This document shows positions 15,267 to 22,715 of a stretch of DNA of 27,316 nucleotides, in pieces. Position 1 is the first letter of the stretch; each line of letters starts with the position of its first letter. This DNA comes from CAZGSV01 sp964528605. Lineage in GTDB: Bacteria; Armatimonadota; Zipacnadia; CAZGSV01. The notes below the pieces were generated by a model. That model saw only the letters and a list, made by a program, of their open reading frames with translations. It made no database searches and had not been told where the DNA came from. A program made the position numbers and the translations under genes. Location of the stretch: assembly GCA_964528605.1 (NCBI GenBank), contig CAZGSV010000039.1, positions 1 through 27,316 on the forward strand. The letters run 5' to 3'.

Positions 15267-16373
15267 TTAGTGACCACCCCCCATCTCCGGGAAGTGCTCG
15301 CGGCACCAGAGGTTCACCCAGCGCCGCAGCAGGTCCACCCCACAGTAGTAGCGCCGCCCATTGGGCCTTCCGTACCTCTCGGCCAGTTCCTGAGTCGGGA
15401 CGTGATACGCGGCCCGCAGCCCTGGCACGCTGTCGTTCTCAAAAGCGTCCAGTATCTGCGACAGCGACCCCACCTTTAGGTCCCCCAGCCGCCACCAGGG
15501 GGTGAGGCCCCCCCCGCAGTTGGAGTACACGTCCAGTCGCGCGTCAACCAGGAAGGCCAGGTGCGGCGGCTCCCACCACTTCACTTCGAGGTCGCCCCGC
15601 AACACCTTGCGCACCAGGGCGCCCTCCGGCTCGCCGAAGGGATCGCCGTCCCCGAGACGACGCCTGCTGGCCTCCGCTAACCATTCGGGTACTGCGGCGA
15701 TGTCTCTGGCCGTCGGACGGAGATGCTCGATGTTCATGGCCTCGCCGTCGGGCGCCGGCGCCATGATGAAAACCACGAACTCGCCGCCGACATCTTCTGA
15801 CCTCGCGCGCAGGTCCAGCCTATCCACCAGCACCAGAAGTTCCGGCAGGTCGGGCGCCATTCGCTTTGTCAGGAACAACTCCCAGCGCGGAATGATGCCC
15901 GCCTCCAAGCACCTTTCGGTCGCGAGCAACGCCTCGTCGAAGGCGCCGCGCCGCCTGATGAACCAATCGTGGTTCGCGCCAGTCCCGAAGAAGGCTATCT
16001 GGCATTTCTTAGTACCACGCGCCTCTCGAGCCCAAGTGGGATACCCCTGTTCCCTTGCCAGCCTCCAGACGCTGAGCAACTCCATGTCGCCAAATATGTC
16101 CAGGTCGCTCAGTTCCAACTCCAGTTCCCGCAGCCGCCGGTAATCGCGCGAGAAGTCCGGCTCCCGGTACCAGGTGACTACCTGTACGCCCTCAGAGAAC
16201 GGCTCGCTCGCCCCGGGCGCCCTGTGGCCCTTGAACTCAGAAACCACATCGCGAACGGCCTGCTCCGACATCCGCGCGTTGGGCGGACACCCCAAGTAGC
16301 AATGACGGCACCGATTGGGGCAGCCCGCCACATCAAAAGCCAGGCCGATCTTCCATGATTCTATCTTGGGCAT
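15267..16373 (-). CDS. Radical SAM protein with N-terminal CX3CX2C cluster motif
   Basis: 368 residues. FDVAGCPNRCRHCYLGCPPN (14-32) holds C18, C22 and C25, the canonical three ligands of a SAM-binding [4Fe-4S] cluster, plus an extra C29. The motif is at the very N terminus, like SPASM-type and other small radical SAM proteins. Further on are CQIAFFGTGANHDWFIRRRGAFDEALLATERCLEAGIIPRWELFLTKR and a C-terminal LDARLDVYSNCGGGLTPWWRLGDLKVGSLSQIL, which reads like the 'tail' segment of SPASM proteins but has few Cys. The last part has C-rich YYCGVDLLRRWVNLWC. The reaction cannot be assigned, and no precursor peptide or methyltransferase lies next to it. ATG 16373 has only a weak ribosome binding site (GGTGGG). 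Confidence 0.85.
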   Translation of the reverse strand: MPKIESWKIGLAFDVAGCPNRCRHCYLGCPPNARMSEQAVRDVVSEFKGHRAPGASEPFSEGVQVVTWYREPDFSRDYRRLRELELELSDLDIFGDMELLSVWRLAREQGYPTWAREARGTKKCQIAFFGTGANHDWFIRRRGAFDEALLATERCLEAGIIPRWELFLTKRMAPDLPELLVLVDRLDLRARSEDVGGEFVVFIMAPAPDGEAMNIEHLRPTARDIAAVPEWLAEASRRRLGDGDPFGEPEGALVRKVLRGDLEVKWWEPPHLAFLVDARLDVYSNCGGGLTPWWRLGDLKVGSLSQILDAFENDSVPGLRAAYHVPTQELAERYGRPNGRRYYCGVDLLRRWVNLWCREHFPEMGGGH

Positions 16374-16397
16374 TCTGACCCACCGCCGCTGTCGCCG

Positions 16398-16406
16398 ATT
16401 CTAGCA
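16398..16406 (-). promoter_or_regulatory. Extended -10 promoter of the radical SAM gene
   Basis: TGCTAGAAT on the minus strand (hexamer 16403-16398), 24 bases before ATG 16373. No good -35 is present. It is divergent from the next promoter, about 28 bases away. Confidence 0.5.
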
Positions 16407-16430
16407 GCCCTCGTTGGCCGAGGGCCACCC

Positions 16431-16439
16431 TGCTATACT
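16431..16439 (+). promoter_or_regulatory. Extended -10 promoter of the M55 aminopeptidase gene
   Basis: TGCTATACT with hexamer TATACT at 16434-16439. The predicted start point near 16446 gives a leader of about 49 bases. The same 9-mer occurs on the minus strand before the tandem-GNAT gene (24811-24803). Confidence 0.55.
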
Positions 16440-16494
16440 CGTCTCAGCCGCGTGCACGTGACGCACCCTGGCTCCACACCTAGGAGGGAGGACA

Positions 16495-17295
16495 ATGCGC
16501 GTCTATATCTCTGCTGATCTTGAAGGCGTCGCCGGCGTCGTCTTCCCCGATCAGACCGACAAAGGCAAGCCGGAGTGGGAGGTGGCCCGCCGCCAACTCA
16601 CCCGCGAGGTCAACGCCGCCATTGCCGGCGCCTTCGAAGGCGGCGCTACGCAAGTCATTGCCGCCGATATGCATAACGGCAGCGGCAACTTCGTGCGCGA
16701 GACGCTTGACCCGCGTGCCCGCTACGTGGACGGCGTCCCTCACGGGCCCAGATTCCCGTTCCTCGACAAGTCCATTGGCTGCATGTTCCTCATTGCCTAT
16801 CACGCCATGGCCGGCACCCCGGGGGCGGTCCTCAGCCACACCATGACGGGCGCCTGGGCCTCCTTCGGCATCAACGGCAAGCCCACGGGCGAGGTGGGCA
16901 TTGACGCCGCCATCGCGGGCGAAGTGGGAGTGCCGGTCGCGCTGGTCACCGGCGATGACAAAGTGTGCCGCGAGGCCCGCCGCCTTCTGGGCCCAATCCC
17001 GACCGCCGTCGTGAAGTGGGCCGCGGGCCGGAACCGCGCCATGTCCCTTTCGAACGAGGTGGCGTGCGAGGTCATCCGCCGCGCCGCCAGGGCGGCCCTC
17101 GCGCGCGTGCCGACCTCGCGCCCCCTGCGCTTCAAGTCGCCCGTCGAGATAACCGTGCGCCACGCGGAACTCAAGGACGTGCAGGGGGTCAAGTGCGACC
17201 GGAAGACGGTGCGCCGCGTGGACGACTACACCATCGCCTATCGCTGCGCTTCCGTCTCCGAGTACTTCGGCGGCCTGTGGAAACCGGCTCGCTAG
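16495..17295 (+). CDS. M55 family D-aminopeptidase (DppA-like)
   Basis: 266 residues, close to the 274 of B. subtilis DppA. The zinc-binding set is at the same positions as in DppA: D8 and E10 in ISADLEGVAGV, H60 in ADMHNGSGN, H103 in AYHAMAG (104 in DppA) and E133 in TGEVGIDAAI. These enzymes are large oligomeric peptidases that cleave D-amino-acid peptides such as D-Ala-D-Ala, so a role in recycling peptidoglycan peptides is likely. AGGAGG at 16482-16487 and GGAGG at 16487-16491 support ATG 16495. There is no peptide-permease operon beside it, unlike dppA in Bacillus. The stop lies 13 bases from the stop of convergent lon. Confidence 0.9.
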   Translation: MRVYISADLEGVAGVVFPDQTDKGKPEWEVARRQLTREVNAAIAGAFEGGATQVIAADMHNGSGNFVRETLDPRARYVDGVPHGPRFPFLDKSIGCMFLIAYHAMAGTPGAVLSHTMTGAWASFGINGKPTGEVGIDAAIAGEVGVPVALVTGDDKVCREARRLLGPIPTAVVKWAAGRNRAMSLSNEVACEVIRRAARAALARVPTSRPLRFKSPVEITVRHAELKDVQGVKCDRKTVRRVDDYTIAYRCASVSEYFGGLWKPAR

Positions 17296-17308
17296 CAGCA
17301 GGCGCAGG

Positions 17309-19720
17309 TCACTTTGCCGCCGCTGCGGGAGCCCGCCAACGCCTCGCGCGTCTCTTTGCCGGCTTCTGCGCCTTGCCTTTGTGAGCGGGCACCAGGACCG
17401 CTTCCAGCACCTCATCCGCCCTGCGCGCGAAGATGAACTCCATGTCCTTGCGCAGGTGCTCCGGTATCTCCGCCGCGTCGCTCTCGTTTGCTTGCGGCAG
17501 GACGAGGCGCCGAATCCCCTCGCGCCGGGCGCCCAGCACCTTTTCTCGTACTCCACCCACGGGCAGAACCCGCCCGCGCAGGGTGATCTCTCCGGTCATC
17601 GCGGTGTCCTGCCGGCACGCGCGCCCGCTGAGCAGTGAGGCCAAGGCCGCCGCCATGGTCACCCCTGCCGAAGGCCCGTCCTTGGGTATCGCGCCCGCCG
17701 GCACGTGTACGTGCAGATCGCTGTTCTCAAAGAAGTTCGGCTCGATGCCGAGTTTCTTGGCGTTGGCGCGTACGTAGGTCAGCGCCGCCGCCACCGACTC
17801 CTTCATCACGTCTCCCAACTGTCCGGTCAGGTTCAGCCCCCGCTCGCCCTCCATGCGCGTCGCCTCCACGCGCAGCGTTTCTCCTCCCGTCTCCGTCCAG
17901 GCCATGCCCACGGCCACTCCCACCTCAGGCCGCCTGGTCTTTTCCTCTTCCGGTATCGCGGGCGGCCCGAGGTAACTCGGCACATCGGCCGCTCTTACCA
18001 CCGTCCGCTTCTTCTTGCCCGCCGCGACCTCTCGCGCCACCTTGCGGCACACCGACCCAATGCTGCGCTCCAGGTTGCGCAGCCCCGCCTCCCGCGTGTA
18101 CTGGCGGATGATCTTCCGCAGCGCCGCGTCCGGGATGCCGACCAACTTCGCGGTCAGCCCGTTCTCCTCGATCTGACGCGGTATCAGATACCTTTTCGCG
18201 ATCGAGACCTTTTCCTCCTCTGAGTATCCGCTTAGGGGGATGACCTCCATCCGGTCGCGCAGCGCCGGAGGGATGGTGAAGAGCACGTTCCCCGTGGTGA
18301 TGAACATCACGCGGGACAGGTCAAAGGCCACCTCGAGATAGTGGTCGCGGAAGGAGTTGTTCTGCTCCGGATCCAGGACCTCCAGCAGCGCCGCCGCCGG
18401 GTCGCCGCGAAAGTCCGCCCCAATCTTGTCCACCTCGTCCAGCATGAAGACCGGGTTGTTAACGCCCGCGCGCCGCAGCCCCTGTATGATCCTCCCGGGC
18501 AGCGCTCCCACGTAGGTCCGCCGGTGGCCGCGAATCTCCGCCTCGTCCCTCATCCCACCCAGCGATATGCGCAGGAACTCTCGCCCGAGTGCCCGCGCTA
18601 TCGAGCGCCCCAACGAGGTCTTGCCTGTCCCCGGGGGCCCCGCGAAGCAGAGGATGGGGCCGTGTGCTTGTGGTCGCAACTTCCGCACCGCCAGAAACTC
18701 GATTATCCGTTCCTTGACCTTCTCCAGGTCATAATGGTCCTCATCGAGCACCCGCTGCGCCCGCTCAACGTCGAGCACGTCCTCGGTGGACTTCTGCCAG
18801 GGCATATTGATGAGCCAGTCGAGGTAGGTCCGCGCCACGGTGTACTCGGCCGCGGCGGGCGGCATGCCGGACAGACGGTCCAGTTCGCGCTCGGCCGCCT
18901 TGCGCGCCTCCTCGGGCATCGCCGCCTGCGCCACCTGCTCGCGTAAGGAGTCAATCTCCGCCTGCTGAGGGTCCTGTTCGCCCAGTTCCTTCTGAATGGC
19001 GCGCAACTGCTGCCGCAGCAGGTACTCCCGCTGCGAGCGCTCCATCTCTGAGCGCGCCTCGGTCTGGATCTTGCTGACCTGCTCCAGAACCTCCAGTTCG
19101 CTCTGAGTCAGGCGAATCGCGCGCCGCAGCCGCTCCTTGGGCTCCACCGCCTCCAGCACGGCCTGCCGTTCTTCGACATGGCCGATGATGGTGGCTGCCA
19201 CAAAATCGGCGAGACGAGCGGGGTCTTGGATGTTGATCGCAAACAGTTGCGCCTCGCCGCCAAGCGCGGGGTTCATTTCCGCGATCTTGCGGAAGTTGTC
19301 CAGCAGCGCCCGCCCCAAGGCCTGCGTCTCCGCGTCCTGCGGCGTCGGCTCCTCCTCGACCGGCACTACCCGCGCCACCAAGTAGCCGTCCCGCTGGACC
19401 TCGTCAATGATCCGGATGCGGCTCAACCCCTGGAGCAGCACCCGGCGCGTCTCGTCCGGCATGCGCAGCATGCGTAGGATGCCGGCCGCGGTGCCGATGT
19501 CGTAGTGCTCTTGGGCCGCGGGCTTGCGCGTCACCACGGCCACGGTCCGCTGTGCCTCCAGCGCCGCGTCCACGGCCGCAATGTCCGCCGGCTGGTCCAC
19601 CACCACCGGGCCGGGGTACAGGGGCAGCAGTACCAGCCCCTCCACGAGCAACAAGGGCAGTTCCGGCGGCAGTTTCTGGGGCGGCCCTTGCGCGTCTGTC
19701 GGCTCCATTATCTCCGTCAT
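17309..19720 (-). CDS. lon: ATP-dependent Lon protease
   Basis: 803 residues, normal for LonA. Order: N-terminal substrate-binding domain (about 20-215: LPLLLVEGLVLLPLYPGPVVV), coiled-coil (QREYLLRQQLRAIQKELGE), AAA+ module with Walker A GPPGTGKT, Walker B VFMLDEVDK and sensor GNVLFTIPPALRDRMEVIPLSGY, then the Lon protease domain with catalytic S684 in PKDGPSAG and K727 in GGVREKVLGARREG. Their 43-residue spacing equals that of E. coli S679/K722. Lon degrades misfolded and regulatory proteins. The C terminus adds a Lys/Arg/Ala-rich tail of about 20 residues that typical Lon lacks; it could bind nucleic acid or polyphosphate. ATG 19720 has GGAG 5 bases upstream. The frame is open further up, but nothing there looks like a start. 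Confidence 0.97.
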   Translation of the reverse strand: MTEIMEPTDAQGPPQKLPPELPLLLVEGLVLLPLYPGPVVVDQPADIAAVDAALEAQRTVAVVTRKPAAQEHYDIGTAAGILRMLRMPDETRRVLLQGLSRIRIIDEVQRDGYLVARVVPVEEEPTPQDAETQALGRALLDNFRKIAEMNPALGGEAQLFAINIQDPARLADFVAATIIGHVEERQAVLEAVEPKERLRRAIRLTQSELEVLEQVSKIQTEARSEMERSQREYLLRQQLRAIQKELGEQDPQQAEIDSLREQVAQAAMPEEARKAAERELDRLSGMPPAAAEYTVARTYLDWLINMPWQKSTEDVLDVERAQRVLDEDHYDLEKVKERIIEFLAVRKLRPQAHGPILCFAGPPGTGKTSLGRSIARALGREFLRISLGGMRDEAEIRGHRRTYVGALPGRIIQGLRRAGVNNPVFMLDEVDKIGADFRGDPAAALLEVLDPEQNNSFRDHYLEVAFDLSRVMFITTGNVLFTIPPALRDRMEVIPLSGYSEEEKVSIAKRYLIPRQIEENGLTAKLVGIPDAALRKIIRQYTREAGLRNLERSIGSVCRKVAREVAAGKKKRTVVRAADVPSYLGPPAIPEEEKTRRPEVGVAVGMAWTETGGETLRVEATRMEGERGLNLTGQLGDVMKESVAAALTYVRANAKKLGIEPNFFENSDLHVHVPAGAIPKDGPSAGVTMAAALASLLSGRACRQDTAMTGEITLRGRVLPVGGVREKVLGARREGIRRLVLPQANESDAAEIPEHLRKDMEFIFARRADEVLEAVLVPAHKGKAQKPAKRRARRWRAPAAAAK

Positions 19721-19772
19721 ACCGTCTCCGGCGCCTTCCAGCGCCACCTCCGGCCGAACGCTGACGCCGCAG

Positions 19773-19802
19773 ATTCTAGGTGCGGCCAATAGGGGTGGTC
19801 AA
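19773..19802 (-). promoter_or_regulatory. Near-consensus sigma70-like promoter of lon
   Basis: On the minus strand TTGACC (19802-19797), 18-base spacer, TAGAAT (19778-19773). Each box matches consensus at 5 of 6. The leader to ATG 19720 is about 46 bases. I see no CIRCE (TTAGCACTC) element nearby. Confidence 0.7.
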
Positions 19803-19879
19803 GTGGCGGGTGTCTCCCCCTCGTCGAGCTCGGCTGCGCAAGCGGCGCCCCCGGGCCGCCTTGGCGGCCCCGGCGGGTA

Positions 19880-19909
19880 TTGTCCCCAAGCGCGGCGCCG
19901 TGCTATCTT
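19880..19909 (+). promoter_or_regulatory. Sigma70-like promoter of the receiver-domain gene
   Basis: TTGTCC (19880-19885), 18-base spacer, TGC-preceded TATCTT (19904-19909). The predicted start point near 19916 leaves a short leader with GGAGGGG at 19930-19936. It is divergent from the lon promoter about 80 bases away. Confidence 0.55.
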
Positions 19910-19940
19910 GACTGCGAGTCATTGGCATCGGAGGGGCGCG

Positions 19941-20678
19941 ATGAGATGTGCGTCCTGCAAGCGAAGCGTGCCGGACGACGCTGAGGATTGCCCCTTCTGC
20001 GGCGCCGCCCTACGAGCGGAGCAGAAGGCGCCGCAGCGTCGCCCGGGGGGGGCAGGGGCCTCGTTGCTCGTGGTGGACGACGACGTCCTGGTGCTCACCC
20101 TGTTGAGCCGGGTGCTGGCCAAAGCCGGCTACATGGTTGTGACCGCCAACGGCTGCGAGCAGGCCGCGCAGCAACTCAGCCAACGGAGGTTTGACGTCGT
20201 GCTCACCGACATCGTGATGCCCGGCCCCGGCGGCGCTGGCGTCGTCGCTCAGGCCCGCCAGGCTCTGCCGGACGCGCTCATTGTTTGCATGAGCGGACAG
20301 GCGGACATCAGCCTGGTAGGGGCCGCGCGCGAGGCAGGAGCCGACGAGTTGCTGGTCAAGCCTTTCAGCCCCCAGGCCGTGGTGGACCAGTTGGGACACC
20401 TGCTGGCGCTCAAACGCGACAGCAGCCGAGGAGGCATGCCCCCTGGCTTGGCGGGCCTGCTGCGCTCGCGCGCCTGTCCCAAGTGCCACGGCTCCAACTG
20501 GCGACTCACCCCTCACTGGAGCGAGTGGCGTGCCCCCATCGAGTGCGCGAATTGCGGCGAGGTGATGTTCAACGCTGGCCGCTGCCACCAATGCGGCGAT
20601 TGGGGCATCGAGGGAGAGACCTACAGCGAAGCCTTCGGCCTGTGCGGACGCTGTGCCACGGCTGGGGCGTCCCCGTGA
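19941..20678 (+). CDS. CheY-like receiver domain flanked by zinc ribbons on both sides
   Basis: 245 residues. N-terminal zinc ribbon: CASC and CPFCG (C3, C6, C17, C20). Receiver domain (about 40-160): acidic triad VVDDD (46-48), phosphoacceptor D90 in VLTDIVMP, S118 in CMSGQ, K140 in LLVKPFSP. C-terminal double zinc ribbon: CPKC and CANCG (C179, C182, C202, C205), then CHQCG and CGRC (C215, C218, C235, C238). There is no DNA-binding helix-turn-helix or enzymatic output, so output is by protein contact or via the zinc ribbons, which could bind nucleic acid or partners. No histidine kinase is adjacent. ATG 19941 has GGAGGGG 4-5 bases upstream. It is probably co-transcribed with the SagB-type gene 61 bases downstream. 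Confidence 0.88.
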   Translation: MRCASCKRSVPDDAEDCPFCGAALRAEQKAPQRRPGGAGASLLVVDDDVLVLTLLSRVLAKAGYMVVTANGCEQAAQQLSQRRFDVVLTDIVMPGPGGAGVVAQARQALPDALIVCMSGQADISLVGAAREAGADELLVKPFSPQAVVDQLGHLLALKRDSSRGGMPPGLAGLLRSRACPKCHGSNWRLTPHWSEWRAPIECANCGEVMFNAGRCHQCGDWGIEGETYSEAFGLCGRCATAGASP

Positions 20679-20725
20679 GTCTGTGGAGCGCGCCTGCGCC
20701 TGGCCTTCGGGGCGCGCTTTAGGAG

Positions 20726-20742
20726 AAGGAGGAATGGCAATG
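20726..20742 (+). promoter_or_regulatory. Ribosome binding site choosing between two ATGs of the SagB-type gene
   Basis: AAGGAGG at 20726-20732 is 1 base from ATG 20734 but 7 from ATG 20740, so 20740 is the likelier start. Confidence 0.65.
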
Positions 20743-21645
20743 GGAGCACGTGCAAGCGGCGCTTTCCCTTCCCACGGTGCCCTGAGCCTGAGCCGCGGCG
20801 CCGAGCAACCCTCGGCCGGGCCGGCGGGCGCTGGTGCCCACGGCAGTCGCCGCCGCTTTTGCGCCTGGATCGGGCTCGCCGCCCTGACCGTCGCGGGAGG
20901 CGGGGGCCTCCTCTGGTGGCGGCGCCGCGAAGGCCTCGAGGGCGCGGCACGTGAGTTCCATCGCCTCGGTGGCCGCCCCGGACCCGGCTTTCACGGCGCC
21001 GGCGTGCCGGCGAGCCGGAAGGAGTACCCGAATGCCAAGAGAGTGTCGCTGGCGCCCCCGGGGCCGTGCGGCGACCTGACCACCGGCGACACCATCAACC
21101 GCCGCCGTTCCCATCGCGCCTTCGGCGAACGACCATTGACGCAGCAGGAACTCTCCAACCTCCTCCACTATGCCGGCGGCATTACCGCCCCCGAGATGGG
21201 CGGCGAGGGCCTGAGAGCCGCTCCCTCCGCCGGGGCTCTCTACCCGATTGAGATGTACCCGGTCGTGCGCCAGGTCGAAGGCCTCGAGCCGGGCATCTAC
21301 CACTATCGCTTCCACGACCACGCCCTCGACTTGGTCATCCCCGGCGACTTGAACGCCCGACTGGGTGAAGCCTGCGCGGGTCAGCACTGGCTGGCGCGCG
21401 CGCCGATTGCTGTCGTCCTCGCCGCCGTCTTGGGCCGCACCGAGGCCAAGTACGGCGAGCGAGGCTATCGCTACGTCCTGCTTGACTGCGGCCACATCAG
21501 CGAGAATCTCTATCTGGCCGCCACCGCTATGGGCCTGGGCGCTTGCGCCGTGGGAGCCTTTGAGGACGAGCGGGTGAACGCCTTGCTCGGCCTTGACGGT
21601 GAGCAGGAATCCGCTCTCCTGGTGCTTCCGGTAGGTTCCGTGTAG
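20740..21645 (+). CDS. SagB-type nitroreductase-family dehydrogenase with N-terminal Tat-like anchor
   Basis: 301 residues. After a 35-residue Ala/Gly/Ser-rich start comes GSRRRFCAWIGLAALTVAGGGGLLWWRRRE (35-64): an SRRxF twin-arginine-like motif, a hydrophobic helix and flanking Arg, with no AxA cleavage site, so a retained anchor is expected. The nitroreductase domain begins near 115: TINRRRSHRAFGERPLTQQELSNLLHYAGGIT (FMN phosphate-binding Arg and Ser), RAAPSAGALYPIEMYPVV (the SagB/ThcOx signature), GIYHYRFHDHALDLV, ENLYLAATAMGLGACAVGAFEDERVNALLGLDGEQESALLVLPVG. Classical SagB oxidises azolines in peptide toxins. No precursor or cyclodehydratase is nearby, so this is likelier one of the many periplasmic, stand-alone SagB-type oxidoreductases. 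The receiver-domain gene upstream is probably in the same transcript. Confidence 0.88.
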   Translation: MGARASGAFPSHGALSLSRGAEQPSAGPAGAGAHGSRRRFCAWIGLAALTVAGGGGLLWWRRREGLEGAAREFHRLGGRPGPGFHGAGVPASRKEYPNAKRVSLAPPGPCGDLTTGDTINRRRSHRAFGERPLTQQELSNLLHYAGGITAPEMGGEGLRAAPSAGALYPIEMYPVVRQVEGLEPGIYHYRFHDHALDLVIPGDLNARLGEACAGQHWLARAPIAVVLAAVLGRTEAKYGERGYRYVLLDCGHISENLYLAATAMGLGACAVGAFEDERVNALLGLDGEQESALLVLPVGSV

Positions 21646-21649
21646 GTCG

Positions 21650-21705
21650 CCCGCGCCCGGCGCGGGTCGCTCCTTGGCTTGGGACGTCCGGGCCCCAGGG
21701 CCCGG
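21650..21705. terminator. Two strong GC-rich hairpins after the SagB-type gene
   Basis: CCCGCGCC/GGCGCGGG (21650-21657 and 21659-21666) and CCGGGCCC/GGGCCCGG (21688-21695 and 21698-21705) in the 102-base gap. No clear U-tract, but they could attenuate transcription into the next gene. Confidence 0.4.
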
Positions 21706-21747
21706 GGCGTATAGAGGGTGAGGAATGAGAGGATAGGGGGTAAGCGA

Positions 21748-22548
21748 ATGTCGGTGCTCGAAGTTCGGGACATAGACGCCTGCTCCGAGTACTTCGTGGG
21801 GACCTGCAGCCACGTAGGCGAGTCCGAGGAGATTGATGCCTGCGCCCGGAAGCGGGTGGCCTGGCTGCGGCAAATGTACGACCGAGGCCTGCGCGCCAAG
21901 GTGGCCATGCTCGAGGGCAACCCCGTGGGCTTCATCTACGTGATGCCTATAGGAATCTGCCCTTGGGGGCCCATAGGGCAAGGCCTCGCCGTGGTTCCTT
22001 GCCTCTGGGTGCTCAACGAGGTCAGGGGCAGGGGGATCGGCTCTCGCTTGCTAGCCGCAGCCGAAGAAGACGCGCGACAGCAGGGCCGCACGGGCATAGC
22101 CGCGGTTGCTTATCAGCACGACTTCTGGTTCATGCCAGTGTCCTTCTTCGAGATCTGCGGCTTCTCCCATGCCAAGCGCAGGGCCAAGGAGGTCATCGTC
22201 TGGAAGGTCTTCGATTCCTCTGCCGAGGCCCCTCGCTTCCTCGAGCGCAACTATCACTTCCGCCCCGTCGAAGGCAAGGTCGTCCTTGATCTCTTCTGGA
22301 ACACTTTCTGCCAAACCAGCCTCGTGGAGGCCCAGCGCGTCCGCGAGGTGGCGGCCGAGTTCGAGGACTCCGTCGTGCTCAAGGAGTACTGCGCGGACGA
22401 CCGCGCCACCTTCTGCCTGCACCAGATCCCCCGCGCCATCTTCGTCAACGGCAAGGAGATTGGCTGGGGCTACGAGGCGCCCAAGGATGGCATGCGCGCG
22501 GCCATCCGCCAGGCAGAGAGCGCCGTCGCCGGCCTAGGGGAGAGGTAG
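21748..22548 (+). CDS. GNAT acetyltransferase with C-terminal YoaP/thioredoxin-like domain
   Basis: 266 residues. The N-terminal half is a GNAT domain: AKVAMLEGNPVGFIYVMPIG, then VPCLWVLNEVRGRGIGSRLLAAAEEDAR, whose RGRGIG (93-98) is the acetyl-CoA pyrophosphate loop. The C-terminal 80 residues (VVLKEYCADDRATFC...IPRAIFVNGKEIGWGYEAPKDGMRAAI) resemble the thioredoxin-like tail of YoaP proteins: a cis-Pro-like IPRAIFVNG and helix after it, though the CxxC is absent (Cys residues are eight apart in YCADDRATFC). Substrate is unknown. ATG 21748 has AGGGGG 7 bases upstream. On the same strand as the SagB-type gene but separated by hairpins. Confidence 0.82.
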   Translation: MSVLEVRDIDACSEYFVGTCSHVGESEEIDACARKRVAWLRQMYDRGLRAKVAMLEGNPVGFIYVMPIGICPWGPIGQGLAVVPCLWVLNEVRGRGIGSRLLAAAEEDARQQGRTGIAAVAYQHDFWFMPVSFFEICGFSHAKRRAKEVIVWKVFDSSAEAPRFLERNYHFRPVEGKVVLDLFWNTFCQTSLVEAQRVREVAAEFEDSVVLKEYCADDRATFCLHQIPRAIFVNGKEIGWGYEAPKDGMRAAIRQAESAVAGLGER

Positions 22549-22715
22549 CGCGGGGTAGGGGCGTACCGCCGTAGGCCCTCCCCAACGCCCTCGGGCGCCG
22601 CGCGTAGGGGCCGAGACTTGACTCGCTTGCCCGCCGCAGGAGGGGCCCGCGACGCCCCCAGGCGCCGGGATGTAGGAGCCCCGCTTGCAGCGGGGCGACA
22701 CAGGTAGCGCGGCCC
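22549..22715. repeat. Repeat-filled convergent gap with a strong hairpin
   Basis: TGTAGGA heads GCCCCGCT-TGC-AGCGGGGC (22678-22696), a perfect 8-base stem. Upstream are GTAGGGGC-headed fragments near 22556 and 22605 like those at 15217 and 24929. It may serve as a bidirectional terminator. No coding sequence is seen. Confidence 0.5.

Noticed and set aside
15267..17295. Radical SAM peptide-modification locus with the M55 peptidase as partner
   Set aside because: The genes are divergent with separate promoters, and no precursor-like short frame is seen in the 121-base gap.
20740..22548. Azoline-peptide (SagB-type) biosynthetic cluster
   Set aside because: No cyclodehydratase (SagC/D, YcaO), precursor peptide or exporter adjacent; the SagB-type gene appears stand-alone.
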